From: Symbiodinium natans
Taxonomy: Eukaryota; Sar; Dinophyceae; Suessiales; Symbiodiniaceae
NCBI GenBank assembly: GCA_905221605.1
Contig: CAJNDS010002782.1
Location: 10,001 to 72,000 of the forward strand
DNA length: 62,000 nucleotides
Direction of reading: 5' to 3'
The notes beneath the pieces are model-generated. The model saw only the letters and a program-made list of their open reading frames with translations. It was not told where the DNA came from and did not search any database. Of this stretch, positions 10,670 through 21,659 are shown piece by piece. Numbering within the stretch: the first letter of the stretch is position 1; each line of letters opens with the position of its first letter. A program made the translations under genes and the position numbers.

Positions 10670-11100
10670 TTTAAAAATTATGAAATTGCAAAAATCGAAA
10701 GACAAGATACAAATCAAAATCAAAAAACATCGGCTGGAATTGCGTGGGCGACGCGGGAAATCAAAATATCGAAAAGACTCAAAAGGTAAACCAAAAGTTC
10801 CAATTAAAGAAGGCGAAAACAGGCTGAAATGCCTGCGGGCCCAGAAAATGAGCTAAATACACATATAGATATTGTATAAAGTGATTTTAGCCTATTGGTA
10901 ATGTTTTTCATACTACATCTTGTCATTTTCAAGGCCCGTGGGAATTCCAGCCTTTTTCGCTCTCTTTTTTTGTTTCGAGCTGCTTTGGATTCTCTTGATT
11001 TTGTGTTTGATGTTTTTTAGGTTCCCCCCCCCCCCGCCCCGCCGCAATTCCAGCCGATGTTGTCGACGTTTTTCGACTTTCCATTTTGAAGGTCAATTGT
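10670..11100. repeat. Long imperfect palindrome (possible hairpin transcript or MITE)
   Basis: The left arm contains AAAAAACATCGGCTGGAATT (near 10724) and AGGCTGAAATGCCTGCGGGC (near 10822). The right arm contains the complementary AATTCCAGCCGATGTT (near 11045) and GGCCCGTGGGAATTCCAGCC (near 10933). Flanks of about 150 nt pair imperfectly. The loop (about 10850-10915) is A/T-rich with ATATAGATATTG. The arms interleave, so a nested or double hairpin is possible. No gene is seen in 10470-11290. Confidence 0.6.
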
Positions 11101-11299
11101 CTTCTAAGAAACTAAATATCATAAGTTTAGGGACAACACTGAGAAGAGGTGTTTGGTGACAATATCCGACATATATGTGCCCTTTCTTTGGAGCACCTTA
11201 CATCAAACTGTCACTGGAATTTACCCTCTGACAATATGCGAGTCACCCACCTTACTGCCTACCTGGCGCTTTTGCACAGCCATCAGGTTGACTAGCGCC

Positions 11300-11453
11300 T
11301 ACCCACCCAGCCGGGACCAATAGACGTGCCGGAAGAAGCGCAGAGTCCCCAATTTCAAGACACCCATCCGACTCTCCAGCACTCCTCGCGCGGCGGTAAC
11401 TTCGAAAGACACGGCCAACACAAGCTCTGCATCCGATGTTTCGCGGCCACTAA
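11300..11453 (-). CDS. Candidate exon, unknown product
   Basis: After an acceptor-like TTTCTTAG the minus strand reads SGRETSDAELVLAVSFEV... VLESRMGVLKLGTLRFF and stops at 11299. It has natural amino-acid composition and no stop for about 50 codons. No family recognised. It could belong with the exon group just upstream. Confidence 0.35.
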
Positions 11454-11788
11454 GAAAATAACATAAGTCAGTATAGCTGGCTTTGAAGCACCATCCCAGA
11501 AAACAAGCACCGGCGAAAAGGTATTCGGGAATTTCCAGAACCAGGGGGACCCCAGATAGAACCCAGTATAGTCGAATCCCCTTCAATGACCCAAAACAAG
11601 GATCCCTATTTTTTGGAAGCCCTTAAACCCTATAATCCCTATATAACACCCTATACACGGGTCTAGATTGGGTCACTAAATATAGACACTCTCCCAGTTA
11701 AAGCACAAAAAACAAGCTTGTGTACTAAACTCCGTCTGCCCAAAACAAACCTGTCTGAAGTCAAAATCATACAAGGAAAACGGTACTA

Positions 11789-12880
11789 CTAGTGGTGATA
11801 ATGAAAATCATCATAGTACTCGTAATAATCAGAGCAATCATCATCAGCGCAGGACAAACTGTCATTCGTAGGGTGCAACTGTCCGTCTGATGCTCTGCCT
11901 GCACCTGCTTGTCCTGAAAGCTCAGATGCGACGGAGTCGCACCATAGCGAAACATCCTGTCATCCCTGTGTCTCCAACCAGCCGTCCAAACTCGATGAAG
12001 CCTAATCCCTAAACCCTAGACCCTAGACCAAGCAGCTCTGAAAATCCAGACCCAAAACAAGGATTCTCCCAAAAGACCTGCAGCACAGCGACGCTGTATC
12101 TTGCGCCTTTGCATTTTGGAAATCTGCCACCAGCGATCCGCCTGAACTACTCGCTCCTTGTGTCCGCTGTTGGTAGTGTCCTCCTACCCAAACATGTATC
12201 TGTCTAGATGCGACACTCGGGAAAGCGGCACGGAAGAACGCGACAAGTGGGGAGCCTTTCTTCCGAAGGCTTGCCGGATGTGGTCCTTCAATCAATCTTT
12301 CACTCCATACCCACGCTGCATTGGCGAAAAGAGGCGTGCCTCTGTCTTGAAGAACCGGAGCATTCTTTCCATCTCCTCATCCTGCTCCATCCGGATGAGA
12401 TTAAGATGTAATGAACACGCGCATGAAAGAGTCGCCAACCAACACGACTCAGCGGCTGACAGCATCCTCCACAACTTCTGGAGGGCACGTGCACCTAATC
12501 CCAACATCCATCAAAGTGACACCAGCGCATATCACCTTTTTCGGGCTCCGGGCCGCACAGCTGGTGTTTGTGGGTGTTCCTGTCCAGGGATCTTCTTCTT
12601 GATGTTACTGCTAGTACGGGTACTTGTATGACGGCCCGCAAACACAGCCCCGGAAAACAAGCAAACTGAAGATAGTTCAAAGTCACGAGGATGATGCCAC
12701 TCAAACTGCCGCTCTCAAAGTGGCGAAGTTGGGAGCACATGTGGTACCGATCCACGGTCCGACAGAATTGGAACATTGCACCGCAGCTTAGATTCTGTGT
12801 GTCTGGAAAGCGAACAACATGGAACTTGACCTTGCAAGCCAATCTGAAGCATTCCCCATCGTGGCTTGGGCAATATTGAA
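11789..12880 (-). CDS. Exon group of an unknown minus-strand gene
   Basis: Several coding-looking segments follow one another on the minus strand: VKFHVVRFPDTQNLSCG (near 12830), LIRMEQDEEMERMLRFF (near 12390), a Trp/Arg-rich stretch QADRWWQISKMQRRK (12100-12165), and a last exon 11789-11956 that can be read as 56 codons ending SDYYEYYDDFHYHH-stop. The last exon begins after ACAG and is exactly in phase 0. A second frame (MFRYGATPSHLSFQ) is also open there, so the phase is not settled. The acidic Tyr-rich tail is distinctive. No function assigned. Confidence 0.35.
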
Positions 12881-12899
12881 GAAAACAGTCTGGTGTTTG

Positions 12900-15300
12900 A
12901 CGGTAGCACGTGCACTTTCATCAAAGGACAGCCCGTTTGAGGTGATCATAGTGTATGGCGTGACTATTCAAGATGGGTGTTGAACCTTAGCTTGTCCTCC
13001 GTTTCGTTCAGATGTAAACCCCAGATCCCTAAACTCAGAAGTTGAATCTCGGATTCCAAATTCGGGGTTGGAGTTTGGGAAGGCGAAGGCGTTTTCTAGT
13101 TGCCGGATCTGTGTTGGAGTTGGGAAACATGCGAATGTGCCTATCATGGGCCTGTATCAGACGCAATGAGCGGACAGGCAAAACATGGCTGAGCAACCTG
13201 TCTGAGACGAGCTAAAACTTTGGACGCAGCAAAGATCACATACGACCAATGGCCACTCTGATGTTGCAGGATTAAAAATTGGTGGCACTTGTTATTCCAT
13301 TACACCTGCTGCAGATCAAGATTCTGGCTGTGATCTGAATTTCATGCAAAGCAAGTTCATTCCTGTGTATTCCCCACACAAGATTCGCCTGAACGAGCTT
13401 TGCACAATGATTCGCAATGTTAAGAACACCCCTACACCCTAAAAGCTGAAAATGCTTTACCACCTTTGTATCTACTCATACATCTTGGGACCTCCATCCA
13501 AAACAGACTCCTTGAAGCTCTTGTCTGATCTCAGGCATCTTGCAAAGCTGCTGGGGGCCTCTGTGAGCTCCGCACCCTGGGCAAAGTTGTCAGCCCGCGC
13601 CTCACGGCATCTGGCCACCTCTATCTTAAGCATTACTACAGCTACCGTTCCATCAGATGCCATCATTGCCGGTACCTGTAGCGGCAGTGCTGCAAGTACT
13701 AAGAGATAGCAAGGCTGTCGCCCTTGAATTTAGTCATAACACACCCTGGTTTTCGCAGCACTTTCGCAGTCCCTCCGCTTCAGAAGGAAATTCTCAGTGT
13801 AAGGGAGGTGCATCAACCGCAGGATGCATGGCCTGCGAGCTCAAACCTTCCACGGCCAAGGCACCTGCCGCATCGGCCTGACAAGGGGAATGAGAGACTT
13901 CATCTGATGGCATCTACGGAACAGACTCTTTGTCACGGAGGTGTTGGCCTACGAAGCAGCTCTGATGAAGCATGCCCAGTAAATACATGTTAAAACTTGA
14001 GGTGTCGATTTGGGCTCTTCAATTTGTCAATGATGTAAACACCCCCTTTGTATCCATTGCATATTCAGTATGCACCACTTCTATGGGTACAAAATAATCC
14101 TTATATACCCCATTATAAGGACCTACAATTCCCCCCAGAATCCCCAGAATCCCCCTCTATACCTTTTGAGAACCTTGCATTGAAGAGTCTTATAAGTTGC
14201 AACCCCTAGAACCCCATTCTACACATGATATCCTGTATGCCCTTCAAGTGCACTATACCCCCCAGAAACAAAACACGTAAGAGCCGACTCTCTGGTGGCC
14301 TTTGCAGCACGATTGCGACGTCTCTGTCCCTGGCCAGCGAAAACGAGGGCTTCGAGTCTTGCGCAACATGCGGGATTTAAAGAGGATTATAGGGCGCCTC
14401 CTTAAGGCATTGTTTGAGGGTCACAATGAGCAACACCCATACCACAGCATGCTGTCGCCACCCTCTCCACACCGCAGGAACGTAGCAATTCGAGAGCATT
14501 ACTGGCATTGACCACCTGACTGATTTGTTCCTGGAAACTATTCTAGGCATCCTTTGGATATCATAGTACATTGCCGTCAACTGCAATACAATCTAGAACA
14601 TCCTGGTATGACGACTTTTTCTATGCAGCATACCAGTACATGTTAGGACAGACACCGGACCTTCGAGGGAACTGCTCTGCGCTGGGTCTTTGACCGCGCC
14701 ATTGGCTGAACCTGAGAAGGGCCGCTAACTGCTAACTGGCAACTTGGTATACAGTTATGTCGGTCTTATCCCTCCACACGAGGACCCTGAAATCCCCTTT
14801 GAATCACTCGGTACCCCTTGCAGCCTAAAAGTAACACCCCCTTGTGGAGAAACTCCCATGTGCTGGATATGAGGGTCAGCCGCCGGAACCCAACCCTCCG
14901 CCCAGGCACTTACCCTGGGTGCCGGCTGGTTAATACAACAGAGCCGTAGCCGCCATGGTATACCCACTCCTTCCACTCACTATTGGAAAACCTGAGGCCG
15001 AGACGCCGAATTCAGATTTCTACGCAACCCAGAGCTGAATATTTGCTCGGTCAGACTTGGGCCGAAAGAAACATAGGATGAGTTGCAAGAACAAGTCAAT
15101 CAAAAAGGGGGGGTGGGTGGCACGCATGCAATCTGCCGTCAGCCCCGAATGATTCATCATGAGATAACACATCACTTAGACTGACACTACAAGCATCTTC
15201 ATGCAGAGAGTTTCTTAACAATATGATTCGTGATAAATTTTCAAAAAGGTATCACTCCAACAAGTCGTATACCAGACACGACTGCTAGCTACACCCATAT
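12900..15300. other. Mostly unassigned sequence with a few possible minus exons
   Basis: Possible minus exons: 13272-13463 (GVLNIANHCAKLVQANLVWG...), 13472-13666 (CREARADNFAQGAELTEAP) and 14395-14520 (VVNASNALELLRSCGVERV). None has a recognised domain or a supported join. 14040-14290 is C-rich with inverted CCCCTATA/TATAAGG blocks like the short elements elsewhere. I see nothing definite in the rest. Confidence 0.3.
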
Positions 15301-15329
15301 GACGATCTCCTCACAGCACTCCTTTAGGG

Positions 15330-15490
15330 CTGAGGGTTGAAGGCTTAGGGCTTAGGGTTTAGGGCTCACGGTTTAGGGTTCGCACGAAGAGGACCATGGG
15401 AGATCCTGCAGCTCCAGGAAGACAAGCTGGTGTTTAGGGTTTGTGGTTTAGGGTCCGGGGCTTGGGCTTTAGGACTTAGGGTGCAATAGC
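15330..15490. repeat. Degenerate TTTAGGG array
   Basis: Scattered TTAGGG units with many substitutions (AGGGCTCACGGTTTAGGG and similar) around 15330-15380 and 15430-15482. It is more decayed than the other arrays in the window. Confidence 0.7.
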
Positions 15491-15934
15491 CCCCTGAAAC
15501 GCCGATCTGACTGCAACTAGTTGAACCGAGATCACTCCATGGACATTGGTATATCGCCATTCTTCCACATGCTGGTAATTGATGGGCTTTTGGGGTATCC
15601 TAGAACCTATCTACCCCAAAAGAGGGTTCCTACTTGAATATGTTTTATCGCTTAAAGGCGGGCAATAGCCTGGATTTCTGCACGAAACCTGACATTAGAA
15701 GGAGCCCATTCAACCTTGCCTTATACTGTACGTCAAATAACCTTCTTTGCTGAGGTGGCTTGACCCGTCTTCATGACGGGCGTCGTACCCGAATCTTTTC
15801 AGTCCAAGGGAAGAAGTCATTGCCCCATGCGAGGTACGAGGATACCAGACTCTACACGCTTTGAGCATCGGGCACGGAACACAAACGATACTGGTTTGCT
15901 ACTGGGGGAAGAATCATCGAAGCATAGACCAAGT

Positions 15935-16080
15935 GCAGAAACATTGCGCCAGAAGTGGTGGGAATTGCGGAAACATGCGTGGAAAAAGATTGTGGAAAAC
16001 GCTGAAACATGTGCGGAAAAGTTTTCGAAAATGCGGAAACATTTGCGGAACAAATTCTGGCAAACGCGGAAACACTTGAT
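15935..16080. repeat. 33-bp minisatellite, five units
   Basis: GCGGAAACAT-like cores start at about 15935, 15967, 16001, 16033 and 16066, so the period is 32-34 bp. The units encode WxKxxENAETCxK-like text in one frame, but neighbouring frames are open too. A partly complementary stretch with CATTCAGCATGTGCC and CCACATTTGCTCCGC lies at 16450-16575, so the pair may form a large weak inverted repeat around a GC-rich centre. Confidence 0.6.
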
Positions 16081-16884
16081 AGCCACGGGAGAAACGAAAG
16101 CTCCGTAATGCGGGCCCTCTTTTTCCTTCCCCGGGCTGGCGTTCGCGAGGGTCGGAGGCGTTCAGAACAAGCAGATGCAGGCTTTAGGCGACCCCCGGCA
16201 GTGCCGCCAAGCACGCCGCCCGGCGAGCATCGGCCCGGTCCCGTTTCTCCTCAGAAAGGCAAATAACGAGACCACGCCGAGGACCCGAAATATGCTCCAA
16301 AAAAACCGTTTTGGGCAACCGCCCTCGAACTTGGGCGGGGGACGCCGAGCCGGAGCTGCGATTTTTTCACCAACCCGCCCCCCCCCACCCCACATCCGCC
16401 AGCCCTGACGAGCTTTCGTGATTTGGAAAAATCCCACCACCTTATTCCGTACAGGTTTCCGAGATGTCCACACCTTTTTTTCGCGTACATGTCCGCAAAT
16501 TCAACACTTGTTTTTGCCAACATTCAGCATGTGCCACAACTTTGCCAAATGCCACATTTGCTCCGCACATGACTTTGACTCCACCTTTTTTCCAGCCCCT
16601 CTCCACCCCCCGACCCCCACCCCCACCTTTCAGCCTACTCGCCTCTTGGGGAACAGACCCAAACCCAGTTGTCCTTGCTTGCTTGTTTCACCAGTCCCAA
16701 CAATGAAAGCCTCTCAAAGCGCAGAAGCCCAACAGCACCTCCTCACCAGTGCTGGGCACGCCCCGGCCGAGGCGGATCGCGCAGCGTGAAAGATTACCGC
16801 CCTTTCGCAACTCGCATTTTCCAGGCGCGAGAGAGACGATCTCTTGAGCCCAGTCTCAACGCTTTCAGCGCAGCAGTAGCAGAC

Positions 16885-18771
16885 TTACGTGCCAGCTTCT
16901 GCAAAACAAGACTGACATGACTCGACGGACACGTTGTACTTCAGCAAGTTCTGCCTGAAAGACTGCAGCGCCTGTTGGTACACGATCCCGTCCAGGTCCT
17001 GCTCTTGGAAACCGAGAAACCCCAAGCTTCTGTGGTTCCTCACCCTAAACCCTAAACCCTAAACCCTAAACCCTAAACCTTAAACCCTAAACCCTAAACC
17101 CTAAAGACAAAAAAACAGCATTCAAGTGCAGGCCAGAATCATCACGAAAGCCCTGCAACGGGGCCGTGTCATACAAACCCTCGGCAGTCTTGTTAGCATT
17201 CGGCGTGGGATGCTCGTTTGCAAAGTCATCTGCTCTACAGGAGCCTCCGAATATCTTGTGAAACAGGCATATCGAAAGGTTCCACTCCTCCAGGGCTTAG
17301 GGTTTAGGGCTTAGGGTTGAGGGTTTAGGGTTTAGGGTTTAGGGTTTAGGGTTTAGGGTTGAGGGTTGAGGGTTGAGGGTTTAGGGTTTGGAACACCGAC
17401 GGAATCAAAAAGCTCCGAAAGGAGTCCAAAGGGAAAGAGACTCAGCATCTTCGCCTAAGCCCAAGGTCAAAAAAAAGTAAACCCTAAACCCTAAACCCTA
17501 AACCCTCAACCCTCTCCTCCATGATGCCTGCGAAAGCAAAGCCCTCGCGCACGCGCCGGGCAGCCTCTTCGGCGTTGCTCTGAGTCCTCCACTCATCGCT
17601 CGACGCCCACCGATTCCTCATTGGGTTTAGGGTTTAGGGTTTAGTTCAGGGTTTAGGGCTTTGGGGTTTTGGGGTTTAGGGCTTTGGGGTTTTGGGGTTT
17701 AGGGTTTAGGGTTTAGGGTTTAGGGTTTAGGGTTTAGGGTTTAGGGTTTAGGGTTCAGGGTTCAGGGTTCAGGGTTTAGGGTTTAGGGTTTAGGGTTTAG
17801 GGTTTAGGGTTTAGGGTTTAGGGTTTAGGGTTTAGGGTTTAGGGCCCGAAATTCCGAAAAGAAGCCGTCACTTGGGGCATTCTAGAACAACTTCTTCTTT
17901 GAAAACCAGCAGAAAAATGTCTCCACTAAAGGGTTCCTTTAAGCTTCAGCTGGCCCTAGAAAGAATGATGATGCAAACTTATGCAAATGAAGCATGATTT
18001 TAAGTGCAGCCCACAGATTCCCCAGCATGTGATCCCCCGGACTGCACTCTCCCAGCAGCTGGTAGACGACTTCACCTCTGACCCCCCGCGCATACTCCAG
18101 CGGGGAAACTGGCGCAAGCGCTCCCGGATCGCCCGGATTCTGCGTGTAGTTGCAAAGAAGCGGTGCACCTGGAAAGAAGAGTTCTTGGTTGTAGTCGTAA
18201 TATTCAGAGAGTATGCGCTGTTCTGGCTGCCGGAACATTCCCACCAGGTGCCCTTTCTGCTCGGCGTACCGGCTGCCCACGCACTCTGCGAGGCTGGGCG
18301 GGCACCGGAAGTGTGTTGGGTCACATATGCCCGGGCAAGCCTCAATGAAATGCTTGAGGTAGCAGCTCCCCCCGAAGTCGTCCTTGCCAACTGAAACGTC
18401 CGAAGGCACTCCAGGGCAGAAGCCAGGCATGTGAAGAAGCATGTTCGCAATGCTGCCGCCCTGCGTGATGTGAAACCAAGTCCTAAGGCATGAGAGGGGC
18501 TGCAACATTTCTTGGAGAGTAGGCCCTAAACCCTAAACCCTAAACCCTAAACCCTAAACCCTAAACCCTAAACCCTAAACCCTAAACCCTAAATAGTGAA
18601 AAAAAAACCAGAGTTGCTTCGCCAAGGCTCATTGGCAAAGGTGACAAAGTGCTGCCAGAACTGCTTCCTGTGGCAAGGGCACCGGCGCCGGCATCCTTGT
18701 TCAAAATGAGCCTTAGCTGTTTTATAGGCTTCTTCATGGAGGGGGGGTTTCAAGGGGGGTATGTAATGCAA
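16885..18771 (-). CDS. Gene B: sulfotransferase-like protein, 3' half resolved
   Basis: Exons in order: an upstream candidate near 18600-18771 (NEPWRSNSGFFFT), the main exon 18021-about 18500, then 17517-17616, 17141-17287 and 16885-16998 with a TAA stop at 16885-16887. All joins after 18021 keep phase. The main exon has a degenerate 5'-phosphosulfate-type loop (HITQGGSIANML) and a good 3'-phosphate-binding motif, FRQPEQRILSEYY, as in PAPS-dependent carbohydrate sulfotransferases. The next exons read REGFAFAGIMEE|WNLSICLFHKIFGG, a signature I know from dinoflagellate members, and the C-terminus is LLKYNVSVESCQSCF. Introns 17617-18020, 17288-17516 and 16999-17140 are all GA-AG and all carry telomere-like arrays. 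The altered P-loop (the usual KTGGTS is shortened) leaves activity uncertain. The join between the upstream candidate and the main exon is unresolved. Confidence 0.75.
17041..18594. repeat. Telomere-like arrays inside gene B introns
   Basis: CCCTAAA on + at 17041-17106, 17477-17512 and 18522-18594; TTTAGGG on + at 17295-17392 and 17622-17846. Intron 17288-17516 holds two arrays in opposite orientation and could fold back. Variants TTGAGGG, TTCAGGG and TTTGGGGTTT occur in short homogenised runs. Confidence 0.92.
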
Positions 18772-18865
18772 GGTTCCCGAATACTCCCCACTACTCTTTG
18801 AGGCTTTCTGAGCTTCTTTGAGGTTCCCTAGGTACCTACATGAGCCCCTCCCTCAAAAATCCCTA

Positions 18866-18954
18866 CTTGGAGGTTCAATGGTACTTCTGAACCTACTAGT
18901 AAGTGAGTTGTAGGTACAGTTAGAATTGTTCAACAAGTACCATGAACCTTCAAG
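18866..18954. mobile_element. MITE family F3, copy 1
   Basis: CTTGGAGGTTCAATGGTACTT at the left pairs with AAGTACCATGAACCTTCAAG at the right (near-perfect 20-bp terminal inverted repeats). The 89-bp unit has GTACAGTTAGAATTGTT inside. It has the same ends as 20212-20379. Confidence 0.75.
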
Positions 18955-19009
18955 TATATTGGTTTGCTTCTGGGCTCCTTTGGGATAAGTTTCGCATAGA
19001 ACATTGCGT

Positions 19010-20278
19010 TTAAGGTTTAAGGTCTAGGGTTTAGGGTTTACGGTTTAGGGTTTAGGGTCGAGGGTTTAGGCAGGAAGGCGACGTCCGCTGTAGGAGATCG
19101 ACATGCTCCCCAGACTCTAAGGCTCCGAGGCCGGGCAGATAAGCACAAAGAAAAGCTTGCAGCCACCGGTTGCGAAACATTGCGACTTAAGGATAAGGTT
19201 TAGGGTTTAGGGTTTAGGGTTTAGGGTTTAGGGTTTTTAGGGTTTTTAGGGTTTTTAGGGTTTTTAGGGTTTTAGGGTTTTTAGGGTTTTTAGGGTTTTT
19301 AGGGTTTTTAGGGTTTTTAGGGTTTTTAGGGTTTTTAGGTTTTTTAGGGTTTTTAGGGTTTTTAGGGTTTTTAGGGTTTTTAGGGTTTTTAGGGTTTTTA
19401 GGGTTTTTAGGGTTTTTAGGGTTTTTAGGGTTTTTAGGGTTTTTAGGGTTTTTAGGGTTTTTAGGGTTTTTAGGGTTTTTAGGGTTTAGGGTTTAGGGTT
19501 AGGGTAAAGGGGCTAAATTTCGAGGAATTTCGGTTCGGTTTGAGCCTTGGGCTGCGGAGAGCGCTTTGCTGCAATCGCGCTGGCAGGAGAAACACCCAAG
19601 GCATTGAATGCACAGGCCCTGAAAGGGTTTAGGGCTTAGGGTTTAGGGTTTAGGGTTTAGGGTTCAGGGTTTAGGGTTTAGGGTTTAGGGCAAACTGCAA
19701 CAGGTAGAAGAGCAGCAAGTGCCCGAACCGGTGAAGGTCAACTGCAGCTTACGACCTGTCGAAAACATGTCATGGACACAAAACCCTAAACCCTAACCCT
19801 AAACCCTAAACCCCCGGCGTGCAGCCACCTTAGGCCAAAGCACTGTACGGTCGGCAGTGGTCCCAGTGTCATGTAGGGACAAGAACCCCCCAGAGGATGC
19901 AAAAAGTAGATCCCCTTGAGGGCTCCTAAGAATGACCCGATAGTCAGATAGGTACAACCCTAAACCCTAAACCCTAAACCCTAAACCCTGGGCCATGAAA
20001 GAGCTGCGAGATGCATCTTGACAGGCAAAGCCCTGCGACATGCCCCGCATGCCCTACCTTAGGGTTTAGGGTTTAGGGTTTAGGGTTTAGGGTTTCGGGT
20101 TTAGGGTTTAGGGTTTAGGGTTTAGGGTTTAGGGTTTAGGGTTTAGGGTTTAGGGTTTAGGGTTTAGGGTTTAGGGTTTAGGGTTTAGGACCCTACCTGG
20201 GAGGCGCCCCACTTGGAGGTTCATGGTACTTATGAACCAATTATAATTAGGGTTTAGGGTTTAGGGTTTGGGGTTTAG
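19010..20278. repeat. Telomere-like array block with a 9-mer TTTTTAGGG expansion
   Basis: TTTAGGG at 19010-19070, 19196-19225, 19623-19690, 20058-20190 and 20248-20278; CCCTAAA at 19780-19815 and 19955-19990. From about 19225 to 19490 the unit changes to the 9-mer TTTTTAGGG, repeated about 28 times with few errors, flanked on both sides by ordinary heptamers. Spacers 19070-19195, 19510-19620, 19692-19780 and 19815-19950 are unassigned; 19692-19780 has a coding-like plus frame (LQQVEEQQVPEPVKVN). Confidence 0.9.
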
Positions 20279-20379
20279 CTGTACTTATAACCCACTTATA
20301 AGCCCCCCTGCCCAATATGGTTAGAAGTACAGTTCCACGTACACTTATACTTGGTTAACAAGTACCATGAACCTCCAAG
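20212..20379. mobile_element. MITE family F3, copy 2, with a telomere-like array inside
   Basis: CTTGGAGGTTCATGGTACTT (20212-20231) and AAGTACCATGAACCTCCAAG (20360-20379) are perfect 20-bp inverted repeats. The interior contains the TTTAGGG run 20248-20278, so a heptamer array was inserted into or captured by the element. Confidence 0.82.
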
Positions 20380-20387
20380 CAGCGTCT

Positions 20388-21160
20388 GCTCAACGACCGT
20401 TTTGCTTTCGAGCGCAGCACCGCCCTCTGTGAACCTCTTGGCATTGCGCCGACAGACCGGGATTTTCTGTCGAGCGCACCGCCGCACTCTGTGTAGCCTC
20501 TGGGAATCGTGAACCGGGTGAGAACCCAGGTCCCACACACAGAACATCTAGCGTGTGCAGGGAGGCACCGCCATGACTGCTCAACGACCGTTTTACTTTC
20601 GAGCGCAGCACTGCACTCTGTGAACCTCTTGGCATTGCGCCGACAGACCGGGATTTTCTGTCGAGCGCACCGCCGCACTCTGTGAGCCTCTGGGAATCGT
20701 GAACCGGGTGAGAACCCAGGTCCAACAAACAGAACATCTAGCGTGCGCAGGGAGGCACCGCAATGACTGCTCAACGCGCGTCTTACTTTCGAGCACAACA
20801 CCGCACTCTGTGAACCTCTTGGCATTGCGCCGACTGCCACCGCTCAACTCCCGGGATTTTCTTTCGAGCGCAGCGCTGCACTCTGTGAACCACTGGGAAT
20901 CGTGAACCGGGTGAGACCCAGGTCCAAAAAAGCAGGACATCTAGCGTGTGCAGGGAGGCACCGCAATGGCTGCTCAACGACTGTTTACTTTTGAGCGCAG
21001 CACCACACTCTGTAAACTTTTTGGCATTGCACCGGCTGCCGCTGCTAAACTCCCGAGAAGTACGTTTTCGAGCGCAGCGCCACACTCTGTGAACCTCTGG
21101 GAATCGTGAACCGGGTGAGACCCCAGGTCCAAAAAACAGAACATCTAGCGTGTGCAGGTA
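20388..21160. repeat. 190-bp tandem satellite, four units
   Basis: Units begin GCTCAACG at about 20388, 20579, 20769 and 20972 (periods 191, 190, 203). Each has two related half-units around CGAGCGCAGC and CACTCTGTGAACC, plus GGAATCGTGAACCGGGTGAG and ACATCTAGCGTGTGCAGG. Minus-strand frames through it only repeat the satellite and are not genes. It directly abuts the F3 element. Confidence 0.85.
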
Positions 21161-21262
21161 CCGAGCAACGGCGTGCCACTCGCGCCAGAGCTGTTAAGTC
21201 CGAGGCTGCAAGAGCAGATACTCAAGACGAATTCGAAGTCAGGTCGTTTCAGAGGCAGTTGG
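21161..21262 (+). CDS. Candidate exon, unknown product
   Basis: Following GTGCAG, the plus strand reads TEQRRATRARAVKSEAARAD...FEVRSFQRQL with no stop and ends at a GGTTTAGGG that could act as a GT donor. Charged, helix-like composition. Low certainty. Confidence 0.3.
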
Positions 21263-21530
21263 TTTAGGGTTTCATCTTTGTGGGTTTAGGGCTTAGTGTC
21301 TCATCCTTGGGCTTGAAATCACCGCAGTGTCTGTTGGCTGGTGCAGCGGCTGACCTGCGCTTACCTGCTTCGGTAGCAAGAGCGCACCGTGCTCACAGCG
21401 TGCTCACAGCTCCTGCCTTTCCTGCAGTTCCTGCCCGGCCCTACATACGCGGATACGTGCACTCGCTCGGCGCAAGTCGCCTGGAAAAAGAAGACGATCC
21501 CCGTGCAGGCTGCGAGCTTCTCCAAGGACA

Positions 21531-21650
21531 TATGAAGCAGGGTTGATATTTCTTGTACCCCCAAAAGGACACCAAATATATACACTCACCAATGTTAAAA
21601 GGAGCCTTATTTTCACTCACCAATAACAGTAATAAAAACCCTGCTTCATA
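21531..21650. mobile_element. MITE-like family F2, copy 2
   Basis: TATGAAGCAGGGTT at the left and AACCCTGCTTCATA at the right form 14-bp perfect inverted repeats in a 120-bp element. The interior matches 2610-2708. Plus and minus frames across it are incidental. Confidence 0.78.
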
Positions 21651-21659
21651 TAGGCCAAC

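Noticed and set aside
15935-16080. CRISPR-like array
   Set aside because: The period is about 33 bp with no distinct spacers between conserved repeats, and the organism is a eukaryote. It is a minisatellite.
20296-21085. Overlapping minus reading frames of 80-160 codons
   Set aside because: They are repeated translations of the 190-bp satellite in different frames.
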